Source: Oscillospiraceae bacterium (GTDB lineage Bacteria > Bacillota > Clostridia > Oscillospirales > Oscillospiraceae). Taken from it: a DNA stretch of 64,000 bases. The notes under the pieces are model-generated. The model saw only the letters and a list, made by a program, of their open reading frames with translations. It was not told the DNA's origin and ran no database searches. Position 1 is the stretch's first letter. Each line of letters opens with the position of its first letter. Below, one piece after another: positions 33,801-41,484 of the stretch. The position numbers and the translations under genes were made by a program. Where the stretch lies: the NCBI GenBank assembly GCA_020025275.1, contig JAHHSI010000001.1:62001-126000 (forward strand). The letters run 5' to 3'.

Positions 33801-35474
33801 TTATCGCTGGGAGGTGTCGCGGGGGAAGGAAACAGTGATGGTGGTTCCCTTGCCGGGGTCACTGGCTAACGAAACCTCAGCGGAGTGAAGCCGCGCTGCG
33901 TGTTTGACGATGGAAAGCCCCAGCCCGGTGCCGCCGATCTCCTTGGAGTGACTCTTGTCCACCCGGTAGAAGCGCTCGAAGATCCGTTCCTGATGCTCCG
34001 GGGGGATGCCGATGCCGGTATCGCTGACCACGAGACGAACCGCATGTGCCTCCGGCTGTACGGATACAGCCACGTGGCCGCCTTGGCGATTATACTTGAT
34101 GGCGTTGTCGCAGAGGTTGTAGAGAATGGCTTGCAGCAGCTGCGGGACACCGCAGATGACGGCACTTTCGCCGTCCAGCGTGACACGTACACCGGCGGCC
34201 TGTGCCAGCGGACGTAAGCCGGCCACCGTCTCCTGAGCCAGAGCATACAGGTCCACGGCCTCCCGCTTCATGTCCTCGGCGCCCTCATCCAGATGGGACA
34301 GCTTGAGGATGTCCTCCACCAGATGGATCATACGCCGGGCGTCATTGTAGATCTGCGTGGAAAACTTGCCCACATCCTCCGGCTTCACCATACCGTGAGA
34401 CAGGAGCTCGGCGCAGCCGGAAATTGTCTGCAGCGGTGTTTTCAGTTCGTGGGAAACGTTGGCGGTGAATTCCCGCCGCAGCTGCTCGATCTTCTGTTTT
34501 TCGGTCACATCCAGCAGAAGGAGTACCATACCGGAGACGACGCCGTCCGTGTGGATGGGACTGACGTCCAGTTGGTAATTGCTCTCGCCCAAGGCCAGTA
34601 TTTTTTCCACGTGTGCACCGCAATCGGCCTTTTCCAGAAGTTCCTGCAGCTCGGGACTGCGGTTGACGGAGAGAAGCCCCTCCCCCACGCAGGAGCCGTC
34701 GGCGCCCAGGAGCCGCTGGGCGGCGGGGTTGATGCTGAGGATCGTATGCTGTCGGTTCAGAAGAACGATGCCCTCCGTCATGCCGGTGGTCACGGCTTCA
34801 AATTCCTGCTGCTTTTGCAGCAGGGCACTGCGCTGCTGCCGGATCTGCTGCTGTTGAACGCTGAGACGCCGCAGCAGCGGTGAAAGCTCGTCATAGCCGT
34901 CGTTGCTGAGCGGGTCATCCAGATCCAGCTCGTTAAGAGGCTGTACGATTTTCTTGGATAGCCGGGAAGCCAGTACCAGAGACAGCACCAGAGCGATGCC
35001 GAAGATGATCCACAGCGGCTGCATCATGCCCAACAGCAGCGTCAGGGGCGCATTTTGCCCCACGGACAGGCGCAGCACCGTGCCGTCGGGCAGGCGCTGG
35101 GCGCAGTACAGGGAGCGCTCGAGCAGGGTGTTGGAGTAGCGCACGCTCTCGCCGACACCGAGGTAGAGGGCTTCTTTGACCTCTTCGCGCTGGAGATGGT
35201 TTTCCATCTCCGTGGTGTTGGACCTGTTGTCATAGAGAACGGTGCCGTCGGCGTCGATCCAAGTGATGCGGTAATTTTGCGTGTCCAGTCCGTCAAAGTA
35301 GCCACTGCCCTCGTGGCCTACGCCTTGGGCCGCCAGTGCCGTCTGCATGCGCAGCTGCGACTGCTGTACATCGGAAAAATAGTCGAAAAGTACGCCCATA
35401 AAGAGAAGGACGCAGGCCAGAAATACGCTCATGGCCACAAGACAGATGGAGCGAAAGATCCGTTTTGTCATCAT
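33801..35474 (-). CDS. phoR: PhoR-type sensor histidine kinase
   Basis: Membrane histidine kinase of 557 residues. Two helices (about 9-31 and 149-172) flank an extracytoplasmic sensor domain. A coiled coil, a PAS domain (about 225-330), the HisKA motif with phospho-acceptor His342 (VSHELKTPL), and an HATPase with DNAIKYN, DTGIGIP and GTGLGLSIVKH follow. It overlaps the response-regulator stop by four bases. Proximity to pstSCAB-phoU and the shared Pho box support phosphate sensing. Confidence 0.9.
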   Translation of the reverse strand: MMTKRIFRSICLVAMSVFLACVLLFMGVLFDYFSDVQQSQLRMQTALAAQGVGHEGSGYFDGLDTQNYRITWIDADGTVLYDNRSNTTEMENHLQREEVKEALYLGVGESVRYSNTLLERSLYCAQRLPDGTVLRLSVGQNAPLTLLLGMMQPLWIIFGIALVLSLVLASRLSKKIVQPLNELDLDDPLSNDGYDELSPLLRRLSVQQQQIRQQRSALLQKQQEFEAVTTGMTEGIVLLNRQHTILSINPAAQRLLGADGSCVGEGLLSVNRSPELQELLEKADCGAHVEKILALGESNYQLDVSPIHTDGVVSGMVLLLLDVTEKQKIEQLRREFTANVSHELKTPLQTISGCAELLSHGMVKPEDVGKFSTQIYNDARRMIHLVEDILKLSHLDEGAEDMKREAVDLYALAQETVAGLRPLAQAAGVRVTLDGESAVICGVPQLLQAILYNLCDNAIKYNRQGGHVAVSVQPEAHAVRLVVSDTGIGIPPEHQERIFERFYRVDKSHSKEIGGTGLGLSIVKHAARLHSAEVSLASDPGKGTTITVSFPRDTSQR

Positions 35475-36142
35475 TCTGCCTCCATTCGATAGCCCACCCC
35501 GCGGACCGTCTGGATACAGTCTCCGTACGGCCCCAGTTTCGTGCGCAGTGTGCCGATGTGGACGTCCACGGTGCGGGTCTCACCGATGTAGTCGATGCCC
35601 CAGATACTCTGGAGCAGCTGCTCCCGGGTAAAGGCCCGCCCCCGATGCTCCATGAACTGCTTGAGCAGTTCATACTCCTTTAGAGTGAGCTGGATGCGGG
35701 TATCGCCCATGGACACCGTGTGCTCGCCTGTGTTGAGGGTCAGCTCGCCCATTTGCAGCACTTTGGCGGCGGTGCCGGGAGCGGCGCGGCGCAGTACCGC
35801 TTTGACGCGGGAGACCAGTTCCATCATGCCGAACGGCTTGACCAGATAGTCGTCGGCGCCCAGATCCAGCCCGATCACCTTGTCGTATTCCGTGCCCTTG
35901 GCCGTGGCCATAATGACGGGGAGACGTTCGGTGGCGGGGTTGCTGCGCAGCTGTTTTAAAAGAGCGATGCCGTCCTCGCCGGGCAGCATAATATCCAGCA
36001 GGATCAGCTGGGGGGGCTCGGTTTTCAGCGCCGCAAAAAAGCTGCTGCCGTCGGGAAAACCCTTGGCCTCAAAGCCGGCACTGTTGAGCGTATAGAGCAT
36101 CAGCTCCCGAATCCCGCGGTCATCTTCCACGCAAAAAATCAT
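35471..36142 (-). CDS. phoP: PhoP/PhoB-type response regulator (OmpR family)
   Basis: Transcription factor of 223 residues. The receiver domain has the acidic pocket E6-D7-D8, phospho-acceptor Asp50 (LLDIMLPGEDG) and Lys in VKPFG. The C-terminal winged helix has LTLKEYELLKQFMEHRGRAFTREQLL and VDVHIGTLRTKLG. It is the first gene of the two-gene operon with the kinase, behind a Pho box like that of pstS, so positive autoregulation is likely. Whether it is best named PhoP or PhoB is a matter of convention. Confidence 0.9.
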   Translation of the reverse strand: MIFCVEDDRGIRELMLYTLNSAGFEAKGFPDGSSFFAALKTEPPQLILLDIMLPGEDGIALLKQLRSNPATERLPVIMATAKGTEYDKVIGLDLGADDYLVKPFGMMELVSRVKAVLRRAAPGTAAKVLQMGELTLNTGEHTVSMGDTRIQLTLKEYELLKQFMEHRGRAFTREQLLQSIWGIDYIGETRTVDVHIGTLRTKLGPYGDCIQTVRGVGYRMEAE

Positions 36143-36195
36143 TTGATACTCACTTCTTTTCGTTGAAATCGGTAAGGCCTCATGTTTCCGCTTTT

Positions 36196-36250
36196 ATTGT
36201 ACAGCCGTCCGGTCAATTTTTCGACCATGGTTTTGTAAAATCTATGTAAA
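36196..36250 (-). promoter_or_regulatory. Pho box and promoter of the phoP-phoR operon
   Basis: Minus strand: TTTACA (36250-36245), 5 bp, TTTACA (36239-36234), then exactly 32 bp to a -10 box TACAAT (36201-36196). There is no good -35 box (CGAAAA at the expected place), typical of activator-dependent promoters. Repeat sequence, spacing and distance equal those upstream of pstS. Confidence 0.75.
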
Positions 36251-36253
36251 GGA

Positions 36254-37120
36254 TTATGCGCCCAAGGTCATCGCCAGTGTTCCGCCCACCATCAGGCATA
36301 GCCCTGTCAGTGCCCGAGGACTGAGTTTTTCGTGAAAGACCACATAGGAGAAGAGGATCGTCACCACGATGCTCAGCTTGTCCAGAGGCACCACCACACT
36401 GACCACGCCGTTTTGAATGGCGTAGTAGTAGCACAGCCACGATGCGCCGGTGGCGATCCCCGAGAGGACAAGGAAAAGGAGCTCTCGGCGCTCAATGGCT
36501 TTTACCTGCGCCTGCTTCTTCTTGGCCAGAACGATCCCCCAAGCGATGAGGAGGACCACTAAGGTGCGGATGGCGGTGCCCAGATTGGACTCCACGCCGG
36601 TGATGCCGAATTTGGCAAGGATGGAGGTCAAAGCGCCAAAGACGGCGGAGAGGACGGCGTAGAGAAACCACGGACCGTGCTTTTGCGGAGTACCGGTCTT
36701 TTTGGGCTCCACCATCAGGAAGATCCCGGCGGATAACAGAGCGGTGCTCAGCAGCTTCAGTGCCAAATGGTCGGTTTCGCCCAAAAGGACAATGGCCAGC
36801 AGCACGGATAAAATAGTGCTGGATTTATCGATAGGGACAACTTTGTTGACATCGCCTGTGGACAGGGCCTTGAAATAGCAGATCCACGAGGCGCCGGTGG
36901 ACAGGCCGGAGAGGATCAGAAAGACCAGAGATGTGGGACGGATGCAGGTGATGGTGGAGGCGGAGCCAACACACAGGACCATGATCCAGGAAAACAGCAG
37001 CACTACGGAGGTGCGCACGGCGGTTGCCACGTCAGAGTCGGTGTGTTTGATCCCGCATTTGGCGAGAATGGCGGTGAGACCGGCGAACAGCGAGGACAGG
37101 ATTGCAGCCAGCAGCCACAT
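36254..37120 (-). CDS. EamA/DMT family transporter
   Basis: Membrane protein of 288 residues with ten helices made of two EamA repeats. The repeats are clearly homologous: FAGLTAILAKCGIKHTDSDV near residue 13 and FGALTSILAKFGITGVESNL in the second half, each followed by TA.RT.VVLL and a DKSST or DKLS loop. Exported metabolite unknown. It lies between phoU and the Pho-regulated kinase operon on the same strand, with no clear promoter of its own, so it may be read through from the pst transcript. Confidence 0.85.
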   Translation of the reverse strand: MWLLAAILSSLFAGLTAILAKCGIKHTDSDVATAVRTSVVLLFSWIMVLCVGSASTITCIRPTSLVFLILSGLSTGASWICYFKALSTGDVNKVVPIDKSSTILSVLLAIVLLGETDHLALKLLSTALLSAGIFLMVEPKKTGTPQKHGPWFLYAVLSAVFGALTSILAKFGITGVESNLGTAIRTLVVLLIAWGIVLAKKKQAQVKAIERRELLFLVLSGIATGASWLCYYYAIQNGVVSVVVPLDKLSIVVTILFSYVVFHEKLSPRALTGLCLMVGGTLAMTLGA

Positions 37121-37182
37121 GAAATCGCGACCTTTCTCAAAAATTTTCTATCTTTCTATGATACGTCGCTGCGGGCAGGTAA

Positions 37183-37833
37183 TCAATGGGCAGTGTCCAC
37201 GTGTTGTCCGGAGATGGAGAAATGGACCCATTCGGCGATGTTGGTGGCGTGGTCTCCGATGCGCTCAAAGTATTTGGCAATCATGAGAAGATCCGGGGCG
37301 TGCTCGCCCTCGGCCGGGTCCTGAGCGATGAGGGCCACCAACTGGTTCTTGATCTGGAGGAAGCATTCGTCCACGCGGTCATCATAGGCGATGACCGCGT
37401 TGGCCAATTCCAGATCTTTTTTGACATAGGCGACCACACTGTCAGTCACCATTTTGCTGGTATCCCGGGCCATCTCGTAGATCTGTGCATGGACCGGACC
37501 GGTGTGGCCGTCCAGTGAGAAAATGATTTCGGCGATGTCTTCCGCCTGATCCCCGATGCGCTCCATGTCCGTGATCATTTTTAGGGCGGCGGAGATCTGC
37601 CGCAGGTCCCGGGCCACCGGCTGCTGCTGCAAAAGGAGTTTCAGGCACAGCGCTTCGATGTCCCGTTCCCGCTGATCGATCTTCTGGTCCAGCGGAAAAA
37701 TTTTGCGGGCCAACTCCTTGTCGTCGTTGCAGAGAGCCTTGGCCACCAGTGCGATGGCCTCTTCGCACAGACCGCCCATGGTGGTCAGTTCCTGATGCAG
37801 CAGGGACAGCTGCTCGTCAAAATGACTTCTCAT
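37183..37833 (-). CDS. phoU: Phosphate signalling protein PhoU
   Basis: Cytoplasmic modulator linking the Pst transporter to the PhoR kinase. The 216 residues form two homologous three-helix bundles, each with a metal-binding E(R)IGD motif: TDMERIGDQAEDIAE and AKYFERIGDHATNIAE. Start ATG 37833 shares one base with the pstB stop (TAATG), with GGGAGG upstream. It is the last gene of pstSCAB-phoU. Confidence 0.96.
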   Translation of the reverse strand: MRSHFDEQLSLLHQELTTMGGLCEEAIALVAKALCNDDKELARKIFPLDQKIDQRERDIEALCLKLLLQQQPVARDLRQISAALKMITDMERIGDQAEDIAEIIFSLDGHTGPVHAQIYEMARDTSKMVTDSVVAYVKKDLELANAVIAYDDRVDECFLQIKNQLVALIAQDPAEGEHAPDLLMIAKYFERIGDHATNIAEWVHFSISGQHVDTAH

Positions 37834-38588
37834 TATCCAAACCTCCCGGTAATGTAATCCTCTGTGTGCGGGTTCGACGGCTGTGAGAACAGCTGCTCCG
37901 TGCTGCCGTACTCCACCAGCTCCCCCAACAGAAAAAAGGCGGTTTGGTCCGAGATGCGGACGGCCTGCTGCATATTGTGGGTGACGATGATGATGGTGTA
38001 CGTTTCCTTCAGCTGACTGGCCAGCTCTTCGATCTTGGAGGTGGAGATGGGGTCCAGAGCGCTGGTAGGCTCGTCCATCAACAGTACCTGCGGCTCCACA
38101 GCCAGAGCCCGGGCGATGCACAGCCGCTGCTGCTGGCCGCCGGAAAGTCCCAAAGCGTTCTTCTTCAGCCGGTCTTTTACTTCATCCCAAATGGCGGCAT
38201 CCCGCAGCGAGCGTTCCACGATCTCGTCCAGCTGGAGACGGCTGGTGATCCCGTGGGTCCGCGGGCCGTAGGCCACGTTGTCGTAGATGCTCATGGGAAA
38301 GGGATTGGGCTTTTGGAACACCATGCCGATCTCCTTGCGCAGCAAATTGACATCCACCGACGGGGCGAAAATATCGCTGCCGCGATAGAGCACCTGCCCG
38401 GTGATCTTTACGCCGCTTACAAGGTCATTCATACGGTTGAGCGTTTTTAGGAATGTGGATTTCCCGCAGCCTGACGGCCCGATAAGCGCAGTAATGCTCT
38501 TTTCGGGAATGTCCATGCGGATGTGGTGCAGCGCCTGAACGCTGCCGTACCACAGATTCAGATCCTGAACGGAAAAAATGTCACTCAT
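37833..38588 (-). CDS. pstB: Phosphate ABC transporter ATP-binding protein
   Basis: ATPase of the high-affinity Pst phosphate importer, 251 residues. Walker A GPSGCGKSTFLKTLNRM, Q-loop MVFQKPNPFPMSIYDN, signature LSGGQQQRLCIARAL and Walker B VLLMDEPTSALDP, followed by the H-loop VTHNMQQAV. The PstB-specific sequences NRMNDL and KPNPFP identify the subfamily. It overlaps pstA by four bases. Confidence 0.98.
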   Translation of the reverse strand: MSDIFSVQDLNLWYGSVQALHHIRMDIPEKSITALIGPSGCGKSTFLKTLNRMNDLVSGVKITGQVLYRGSDIFAPSVDVNLLRKEIGMVFQKPNPFPMSIYDNVAYGPRTHGITSRLQLDEIVERSLRDAAIWDEVKDRLKKNALGLSGGQQQRLCIARALAVEPQVLLMDEPTSALDPISTSKIEELASQLKETYTIIIVTHNMQQAVRISDQTAFFLLGELVEYGSTEQLFSQPSNPHTEDYITGRFG

Positions 38589-39448
38589 AGACTTCTCCTT
38601 TTCTTGAAATAGCGGCCCACCAGAGCGGCCAGCAGCTGGATCAGCAGGGTGAGAACCATCAAAATGGCGGCAATGGCAAAGGCTACGCCGAATTCGCCCT
38701 GTTCCTTTGCGTAAAAATAGAGGGCCACGGTCAAAGAGGCGCCGGCGTTGCCCAGTGCATCAAAAAAACCGTTGAGGGAGTGGGCGAAGCCTGCGGTAAA
38801 GAGCAGCGCTGCCGACTCGCCCAAGATCCGCCCTACGGAGAGGATGCAGCCGGTGACGATGCCGTCGATGCAGCTTGGCAGCACCACGGTTCGAATCACC
38901 CGCCACTTCCCGGCGCCAAGGCCGAAGGCCCCTTCCCGATAGCTTTGGGGCACGGTTTTCAGACTCTCCTGTGTGGTGCGCATAACGGTGGGCAGGTTCA
39001 TAATGACCAGTGTCAGAGCCCCGGCCAAAAGAGACGTCTGCATATTGAGGAACTGGCAGAAAAACAACATTCCCACCAGTCCGTAGATGATGGATGGAAT
39101 GCCGGAGAGGGTTTCCGCGGCGTATTCGATGACGGAGACCAGACGCTTGTTCTGGGCGTATTCGGTCAGATAAATGGCGGCGCCGGCGCCCAGTGGGATC
39201 ACCAGAAGCAGCGTGGCAAGAATGAGGTAGATGGTGTTTAGGATGTCCGGCAGGATGCCAATACGGTCGGTCAGATAGCTGGGCGCGGTGGAGATCAGCT
39301 CCCACGTGATGTGGGGCAGTCCCTTGCTCAGTACGTAGACCACCAGAAACAGTACCAGAGCGCAGGTCATGGCGGACGAGACGGCCATGAGCACCCGCAG
39401 CGCAGCAATGCGCCCTTTTCGTTTTCGGGAAATCGTCGTTGCGGCCAT
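38585..39448 (-). CDS. pstA: Phosphate ABC transporter permease PstA
   Basis: Membrane subunit of the Pst importer, 287 residues and six helices. The EAA-type loop that contacts PstB is visible as SLKTVPQSYREGAFGLGAGKW, with the PstA-typical GIPSIIYGLVGMLFF and VGRILGESAALLFTAGFA. GGAGGG precedes ATG 39448; the gene starts 2 bp after pstC stops. Confidence 0.97.
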   Translation of the reverse strand: MAATTISRKRKGRIAALRVLMAVSSAMTCALVLFLVVYVLSKGLPHITWELISTAPSYLTDRIGILPDILNTIYLILATLLLVIPLGAGAAIYLTEYAQNKRLVSVIEYAAETLSGIPSIIYGLVGMLFFCQFLNMQTSLLAGALTLVIMNLPTVMRTTQESLKTVPQSYREGAFGLGAGKWRVIRTVVLPSCIDGIVTGCILSVGRILGESAALLFTAGFAHSLNGFFDALGNAGASLTVALYFYAKEQGEFGVAFAIAAILMVLTLLIQLLAALVGRYFKKRRSL

Positions 39449-39450
39449 GC

Positions 39451-40320
39451 TTATCCCTCCTTTCCGCGCTTCAGGAAAAAGTTGAGCGTTGCGTTGATGA
39501 GCATGATAAAGAGAAACAGGACCAGTGCGATGGAGAAGAGTGCCTGCTGCTGCAAGCCGCTGGAGTAGGACATCTCACTGGCCACGGCGGTGGTGAGAAA
39601 GCGGACGCTCTGGAACAGCGAGGGCATATGGGGGGCGTTGCCCGCCACCATCATCACCGCCATGGCCTCACCGATCGCACGTCCCACGCCCAGGACCACT
39701 GCTGCGGCGATGCCGCTTTTGGCGGCGGGAACGGAAACTTTGTAGTAGGTCTCGATGGGGGTGGCGCCCAGCGCCAGAGAGGCCTCCTCGTATTCCTTGG
39801 GCACGGCGTCCAGCGCCGTCATGGATACACTGATAATGGACGGAAGGATCATGATTCCCAGAACGATGATGGCGGCCAGCAGACTGGCGCCGTCAGGAAG
39901 GCGGAAAAAAATGCGGATCGCCGGGACCAGCACCATCATGCCCACCAGACCATAGACCACGGAGGGGATCCCGGCCAGCAGGTTGACGGCAGAGGAGACG
40001 ATATTTTTGGCGGCGGGCGGGGCCAGCTTAGCCAGATAGACCGCGGTGAAAAAACCGATGGGCACGCCCAGCACAATGGCGCCGGCGGTGCCGTAGACGC
40101 TGGTGAGAATAAAGGGCAGGATGCCGAAGGAGGGCTCAGCTTCGGTGGAGGCCCAGGTGCGCCCTCCTAAAAAGTTCCACAGTCCGATTTCGCGGATGGC
40201 GGGCAGGCCGGACAAAATCAGATATACGGTGATGAGCAGCACGCAGCCCACCGTGATGAGCCCCAGAAGGAGAAACACGCCGTGGATCGCGGTTTCTGCC
40301 AGGTGCTTTTTGTGTTTCAT
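39451..40320 (-). CDS. pstC: Phosphate ABC transporter permease PstC
   Basis: Second membrane subunit of the Pst importer, 289 residues. Its EAA loop ALDAVPKEYEEASLALGATP is followed by VPAAKSGIAAAVVLGVGRAIGEAMAV. An extra extracytoplasmic segment between helices 1 and 2 (NFLGGRTWASTEAEPSFG) is typical of PstC. AAAGGAAC lies 8 bp before ATG 40320. A terminator-like hairpin separates it from pstS. Confidence 0.97.
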   Translation of the reverse strand: MKHKKHLAETAIHGVFLLLGLITVGCVLLITVYLILSGLPAIREIGLWNFLGGRTWASTEAEPSFGILPFILTSVYGTAGAIVLGVPIGFFTAVYLAKLAPPAAKNIVSSAVNLLAGIPSVVYGLVGMMVLVPAIRIFFRLPDGASLLAAIIVLGIMILPSIISVSMTALDAVPKEYEEASLALGATPIETYYKVSVPAAKSGIAAAVVLGVGRAIGEAMAVMMVAGNAPHMPSLFQSVRFLTTAVASEMSYSSGLQQQALFSIALVLFLFIMLINATLNFFLKRGKEG

Positions 40321-40339
40321 GCCAATGTTCCTTTCACAG

Positions 40340-40374
40340 TAAAAAACGGCGGCTGCGTGTCAGCCGCCGTTTTT
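40340..40374 (-). terminator. Attenuating terminator between pstS and pstC
   Basis: Minus-strand stem AAAACGGCGGCTG / CAGCCGCCGTTTT with a 5-nt loop and T6, 10 bp after pstS. Partial read-through would give more binding protein than permease. The A-run makes it potentially bidirectional. Confidence 0.85.
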
Positions 40375-40383
40375 GGAGGGGAA

Positions 40384-41208
40384 TTACCGGGCTGCCACGG
40401 CACCGGCTTTGGAGATCAGCTCTACGGCGTCCTTGGACAGGGCGAAGTCAAAGAATTTCTGGGCGGCATCGGAGAGCTTGGCGTCGGTTTTGGTGACCAT
40501 CATAAAGGGACGCTGCACCACATAGCTGCCGTTTTGTACTGCACTCTCACTGGGGGCCACACCGCCCACGGAGAGGGGCTTGACGCTGTCCTTGATGGCC
40601 GCCAGAGAGGCATAGCCGATGGCGTTGGGATTGCTGGCCACGGTGGTGATCACATCGCCGGTGGAGGTCAGCTCCTGCCGGTACTGGCAGGCATCCTTCG
40701 TGTCGGTGATGCTCTCAAAGCCGTCGCGGGTACCGCTGTTGGCTTCACGGCCGATGAGCACGATCTCGGCGTCCTGACCGCCGACATCTTTCCAGTTGGT
40801 GATCTTACCGGTGTAAATGGCGGCAATGTTCTCCAGACTCAGGTCCTTGATGGGGTTGTCGGGGTGGACGATGATGGCGATGCCGTCGTAAGCCAGCACG
40901 GTCTCGGTCAGACCGGAGGCCTTTTCGTCGTCCTTCAGGGCGCGGCTGGATAGACCGATGTCGCAGCGGCCTTCCTGCACGGCCTTGATCCCGGAGCCGG
41001 AGCCGGTGGGGTTATAGGTGAAGGTGATGCCCTTGTTGTTCTGCTCAAAGGCTTCGCCCAGCGTGCCGATGACCTGTTCCATCGAAGTGGAACCGTCGGT
41101 GGCGACCGTGCCGGAGGAGGCGGCGTCGTTGCCGGCGCAGCCGGCCAACAGGGACAGACTCAGCAGGGAAGCAGTGGCGAATGTCAGAACTCTTTTTGTC
41201 GTTTTCAT
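40384..41208 (-). CDS. pstS: Phosphate-binding lipoprotein PstS
   Basis: Extracytoplasmic solute-binding lipoprotein of the Pst importer, 274 residues. The signal peptide ends in the lipobox LAGC with Cys24 as the lipidation site. Phosphate-binding loops are visible: DGSTSMEQVIG near residue 36, NPTGSGSGIKAV, SSRALKDDEKASG and GREANSGTRDGF. Start ATG 41208 has AAGGAG 9-10 bp upstream. It is the first gene of the operon behind a Pho box. Confidence 0.97.
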   Translation of the reverse strand: MKTTKRVLTFATASLLSLSLLAGCAGNDAASSGTVATDGSTSMEQVIGTLGEAFEQNNKGITFTYNPTGSGSGIKAVQEGRCDIGLSSRALKDDEKASGLTETVLAYDGIAIIVHPDNPIKDLSLENIAAIYTGKITNWKDVGGQDAEIVLIGREANSGTRDGFESITDTKDACQYRQELTSTGDVITTVASNPNAIGYASLAAIKDSVKPLSVGGVAPSESAVQNGSYVVQRPFMMVTKTDAKLSDAAQKFFDFALSKDAVELISKAGAVAAR

Positions 41209-41265
41209 TTCTTGATACTCCTTGGAATCATTGAATTTGGATGGACTTGCTTTGTTCATGGTTTC

Positions 41266-41320
41266 AGCATAGACCATGCGTATCAAATCCGTTATCACAG
41301 TCTTGTAAATTGCGTGTAAA
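41266..41320 (-). promoter_or_regulatory. Pho box and promoter of the pstSCAB-phoU operon
   Basis: Minus strand: TTTACA (41320-41315), 5 bp, TTTACA (41309-41304), then 32 bp to -10 TATGCT (41271-41266). The transcription start is expected near 41259, about 50 nt before the pstS start codon. The geometry is identical to that of the phoP-phoR promoter. Confidence 0.78.
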
Positions 41321-41347
41321 ACCGATGCTGCCCAGGGGAGGAACGGG

Positions 41348-41401
41348 CAAATTCTGCAGGGTGCGCAGCGCCCCGCAGAATTTGGAAACCCCGGTTTTTT
41401 T
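41348..41401 (+). terminator. Orphan forward-strand terminator-like hairpin
   Basis: Nine-bp outer arms AAATTCTGC / GCAGAATTT enclose GGGTGC.GCGCCC pairing. A small AAACC-CC-GGTTT stem and T7 follow. It sits directly before the recJ promoter, yet no forward gene lies upstream. Confidence 0.55.
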
Positions 41402-41402
41402 C

Positions 41403-41431
41403 TTTACCTTTGGGGGGAGATTTGATATAAT
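41403..41431 (+). promoter_or_regulatory. Promoter of the recJ operon
   Basis: TTTACC (41403-41408), 17 bp, perfect TATAAT (41426-41431). Confidence 0.75.
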
Positions 41432-41484
41432 AAAGTATTATTAATGAAAATATACCAAAATACGCAAGAGAGGAGACGGCAGAC

